Source of the DNA: Candidatus Epulonipiscium sp. | GTDB lineage: Bacteria; Bacillota_A; Clostridia; Lachnospirales; Cellulosilyticaceae | DNA length: 64,000 bases | NCBI GenBank assembly: GCA_012841565.1 | Contig: DUUM01000251.1 | Location: 12,019-76,018, forward strand | Reading direction: 5' to 3' | Part shown: one piece after another, positions 62,468 to 64,000 of the stretch | How the letters are laid out: each line of letters starts with the position of its first letter | Position numbering within the stretch: position 1 is the first letter of the stretch | Notes under the pieces: generated by a model | Told to the model about the DNA's origin: nothing | Seen by the model: the letters and a program-made list of their open reading frames with translations, nothing else | Databases searched by the model: none | Translations under genes and position numbers: made by a program

Positions 62468-62640
62468 TTAATCTATAATATCAAATAGGATACAAAATCC
62501 GAGTTAAGAAGAATAGTATTGGTACAATCAGTACAATAATTACATATGATTTTTATATACTTTAGCTATCCTAAAGATTATTTGCGTATGGTAAGCTTAA
62601 GTGAGGGGGATAGTAAGACCATATGAAAGGATGGATATGT

Positions 62641-63579
62641 ATGAAAACAGCGGTTGTAGCCATAGGTGGAAATGGAATCGTACAAGAAGGACAAAAAGGA
62701 ACACTAGAAGAACAGGTCTATAATATCAAAAAATGTTGTGATCCTATAATAGATTTAATTGAAGAGGGATATAATGTGGTTCTAACCCATGGAAATGGGC
62801 CACAGATTGGAAATGCTTTGATGAAACAAGAAAGAGCAAAAAATATTGTACCATCCTACCCAATGGATGCTTGCGGAGCTGAAACACAGGGACTTTTAGG
62901 TTATATAATCAAGCAAACTTTAGAAAATAGAATGATTGAACGAAATATGAGTAAAAAGATTGTATCCATCACAACTCAGGTGTTAGTGGATAAAAATGAC
63001 CCGGGATTTTCCAATCCTACAAAGCCAGTGGGGCCTTTCTTTAATCAGGCGGAAAAAGAGATGATAGAACAGGAAAAGGGATATGTAATGAAGGAAGATA
63101 GCGGTAGGGGGTATAGAAGAGTCGTAGCTTCACCCAAACCTTTAAATATACTTGAAAAGGACGCAATTAAGACCCTTTCTGATGTAGGCTTCATTGTTAT
63201 AGCTGTAGGTGGGGGTGGAATTCCTGTGGTAAAAGAAGGAAGTGGATTTAAGGGTGTGGAATCCGTAATAGATAAGGATTATGCATCTTCCCTTTTAGCC
63301 CGTGAAATAGAAGCTGACATTTTAATTGTATTAACTGGAGTAGATCAAGTAGCCATTGATTTTGGAAAGCCATCGCAGAAATTCCTTTCTCAAATGACAC
63401 TTAAAGAAACCAAAGTTTATATGGCAGAAGGTCAATTTCCACCTGGAAGTATGGGGCCTAAGATAGATGCAGCAATTGAATTTGTTGAAGCAAATAAAAA
63501 AATAGCTCTTATTACATCAATAGAGAGACTGAAAGATGCCATAATAGGGAAAACCGGCACTAGAATTATTCCTGATTAA
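62641..63579 (+). CDS. arcC: Carbamate kinase
   Basis: 312 residues. Start at 62641, nine bases after AAAGGA; the ATG 18 bp upstream overlaps that site. Amino-acid-kinase fold: VVAIGGNGIVQEG, VLTHGNGPQIGNAL, ETQGLLGYIIKQ, VVASPKPLNI, VGGGGIPVV and VLTGVDQVAIDFG. It makes ATP from carbamoyl phosphate and ADP in arginine, allantoin or purine breakdown. No arginine deiminase or ornithine transcarbamylase is seen here, but a PucR/CdaR-type regulator lies convergently downstream, which favours a purine or allantoin context. Confidence 0.94.
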   Translation: MKTAVVAIGGNGIVQEGQKGTLEEQVYNIKKCCDPIIDLIEEGYNVVLTHGNGPQIGNALMKQERAKNIVPSYPMDACGAETQGLLGYIIKQTLENRMIERNMSKKIVSITTQVLVDKNDPGFSNPTKPVGPFFNQAEKEMIEQEKGYVMKEDSGRGYRRVVASPKPLNILEKDAIKTLSDVGFIVIAVGGGGIPVVKEGSGFKGVESVIDKDYASSLLAREIEADILIVLTGVDQVAIDFGKPSQKFLSQMTLKETKVYMAEGQFPPGSMGPKIDAAIEFVEANKKIALITSIERLKDAIIGKTGTRIIPD

Positions 63580-63617
63580 AAAATCTCGCTGAATGATTAC
63601 ATTCAGCGAGATTTTTT
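63578..63617. terminator. Bidirectional terminator between arcC and PucR-type gene
   Basis: AAAATCTCGCTGAATG pairs perfectly with CATTCAGCGAGATTTT, loop ATTA, A-run and T-run on the two sides. Confidence 0.92.
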
Positions 63618-64000
63618 ATAATTCAAGAAGCCTATAGATTTTTAAAGCTAGCTGGTACTTGAGAAGTTCGTTTCCATCTTTAAGATCTGAGTTTAGCATG
63701 TCTGATATCTTATCCATTCTGTATAAGACGGTATTTCTGTGTGTATAAAGATACCTAGATGTTTTTGCAATGTTAAAGTTATTTTCAATCCATGCTTCTA
63801 ATGTCATCATTAACTCTGTACTATTCTTCTTATCATACTGATACAATTCCCCAAGAGCGTCTTCAAAAAACTTTCTCATATCAATGGTGCTTATATTTTC
63901 TTTAAGAAAGTGATGCACCACAAAATCATCAAAATGACATATTTTAGTTTTGCTGGTACTCATTTTTACAAGTCTCAAAGCTTCATTAGCCTGATTAAAA
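63616..64000 (-). CDS. PucR/CdaR-type transcriptional regulator, C-terminal part
   Basis: The reverse-strand frame is open to the window edge, so the true start lies outside. The visible ~127 residues end in the PucR-type helix-turn-helix (AWIENNFNIAKTSRYLYTHR, NTVLYRMDKISDMLN). Preceding helices (LGELYQYDKKNSTELMMTLE) fit the usual hinge. Regulators of this family control purine, sugar-diacid or other carbon catabolism; the neighbouring carbamate kinase suggests nitrogen/purine catabolism. Confidence 0.8.
   Translation of the reverse strand, partial: FNQANEALRLVKMSTSKTKICHFDDFVVHHFLKENISTIDMRKFFEDALGELYQYDKKNSTELMMTLEAWIENNFNIAKTSRYLYTHRNTVLYRMDKISDMLNSDLKDGNELLKYQLALKIYRLLEL

Noticed and set aside
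1..64000. CRISPR array, tRNA or rRNA genes, intact prophage or conjugative element
   Set aside because: No regularly spaced repeats, cloverleaf-like or rRNA-like sequence, and no phage or conjugation genes were recognised; the only mobile-element trace is the IS21 remnant.

Overview
The window is AT-rich, with strong Shine-Dalgarno sites, occasional GTG and TTG starts, many rho-independent terminators, S-layer homology motifs, BceAB-type ABC transporters and VanZ proteins. This points to a low-GC Gram-positive, most likely a plant-fibre-degrading anaerobic clostridium of the Lachnospiraceae/Cellulosilyticum kind; the genus is a guess. No rRNA, tRNA or CRISPR array was recognised.

Positions 1-4750 hold ordinary genes: the end of a TPR protein, an O-acetylhomoserine sulfhydrylase-like enzyme divergent from a LysR regulator, exodeoxyribonuclease III and a YczE-type membrane protein. 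Positions 4750-12300 form a scrambled accessory zone. It contains a GH5 endoglucanase, a frameshifted lipoprotein gene, a VanRS-like two-component system, and fragments of an FAD oxidase, DedA, an ABC permease, an HTH protein, an IS21 element and a GNAT protein. Positions 12300-20750 carry envelope-stress modules: BceAB plus YxeA, one intact OmpR-type regulator/kinase pair, a VanZ protein, and a kinase behind a response regulator that has lost part of its DNA-binding domain. Positions 20850-23170 are an O-acetylation cassette (SGNH, MBOAT, truncated DHHW) cut off by a duplicated block. Positions 23330-26190 hold a GH27 alpha-galactosidase and an SLH-rhodanese reading frame. Positions 26200-34700 contain a MarR-controlled heterodimeric multidrug ABC exporter, a broken chemoreceptor, a truncated MacB-type permease and a MATE remnant.

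Positions 34800-60700 are the functional core. After a reverse-strand aconitase comes a large arabinose/arabinofuranoside locus: an AraR-type repressor, araB-araA-araD, a chemoreceptor, a YesMN-like two-component system, a CUT2 sugar ABC transporter (binding protein, ATPase, two permeases), a GH127 beta-L-arabinofuranosidase, a gutted GH43, a small Cys-rich DUF6171-like protein, a GH51 alpha-L-arabinofuranosidase, another GH43 stub, an ArsR-type regulator with a large extra domain and an AraM-like glycerol-1-phosphate dehydrogenase. A model that fits: surface chemosensing and YesMN signalling detect arabinose-containing sugars, the transporter imports arabinofuranosides, GH127 and GH51 release arabinose in the cytoplasm, and AraABD feed it into the pentose phosphate pathway. 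TTGT-N4-ACAA-type dyads at the araR and araB promoters fit repression by AraR. The window ends with an ABC-F protein, carbamate kinase and the edge of a PucR/CdaR-type regulator.

The most unusual structure is an 80-bp promoter-leader cassette present in four diverged copies (about 4905, 6155, 11771 and 23331). One copy travelled with the 3' end of the upstream yczE-like gene, cut the DHHW gene and now drives the alpha-galactosidase: a visible case of promoter capture.
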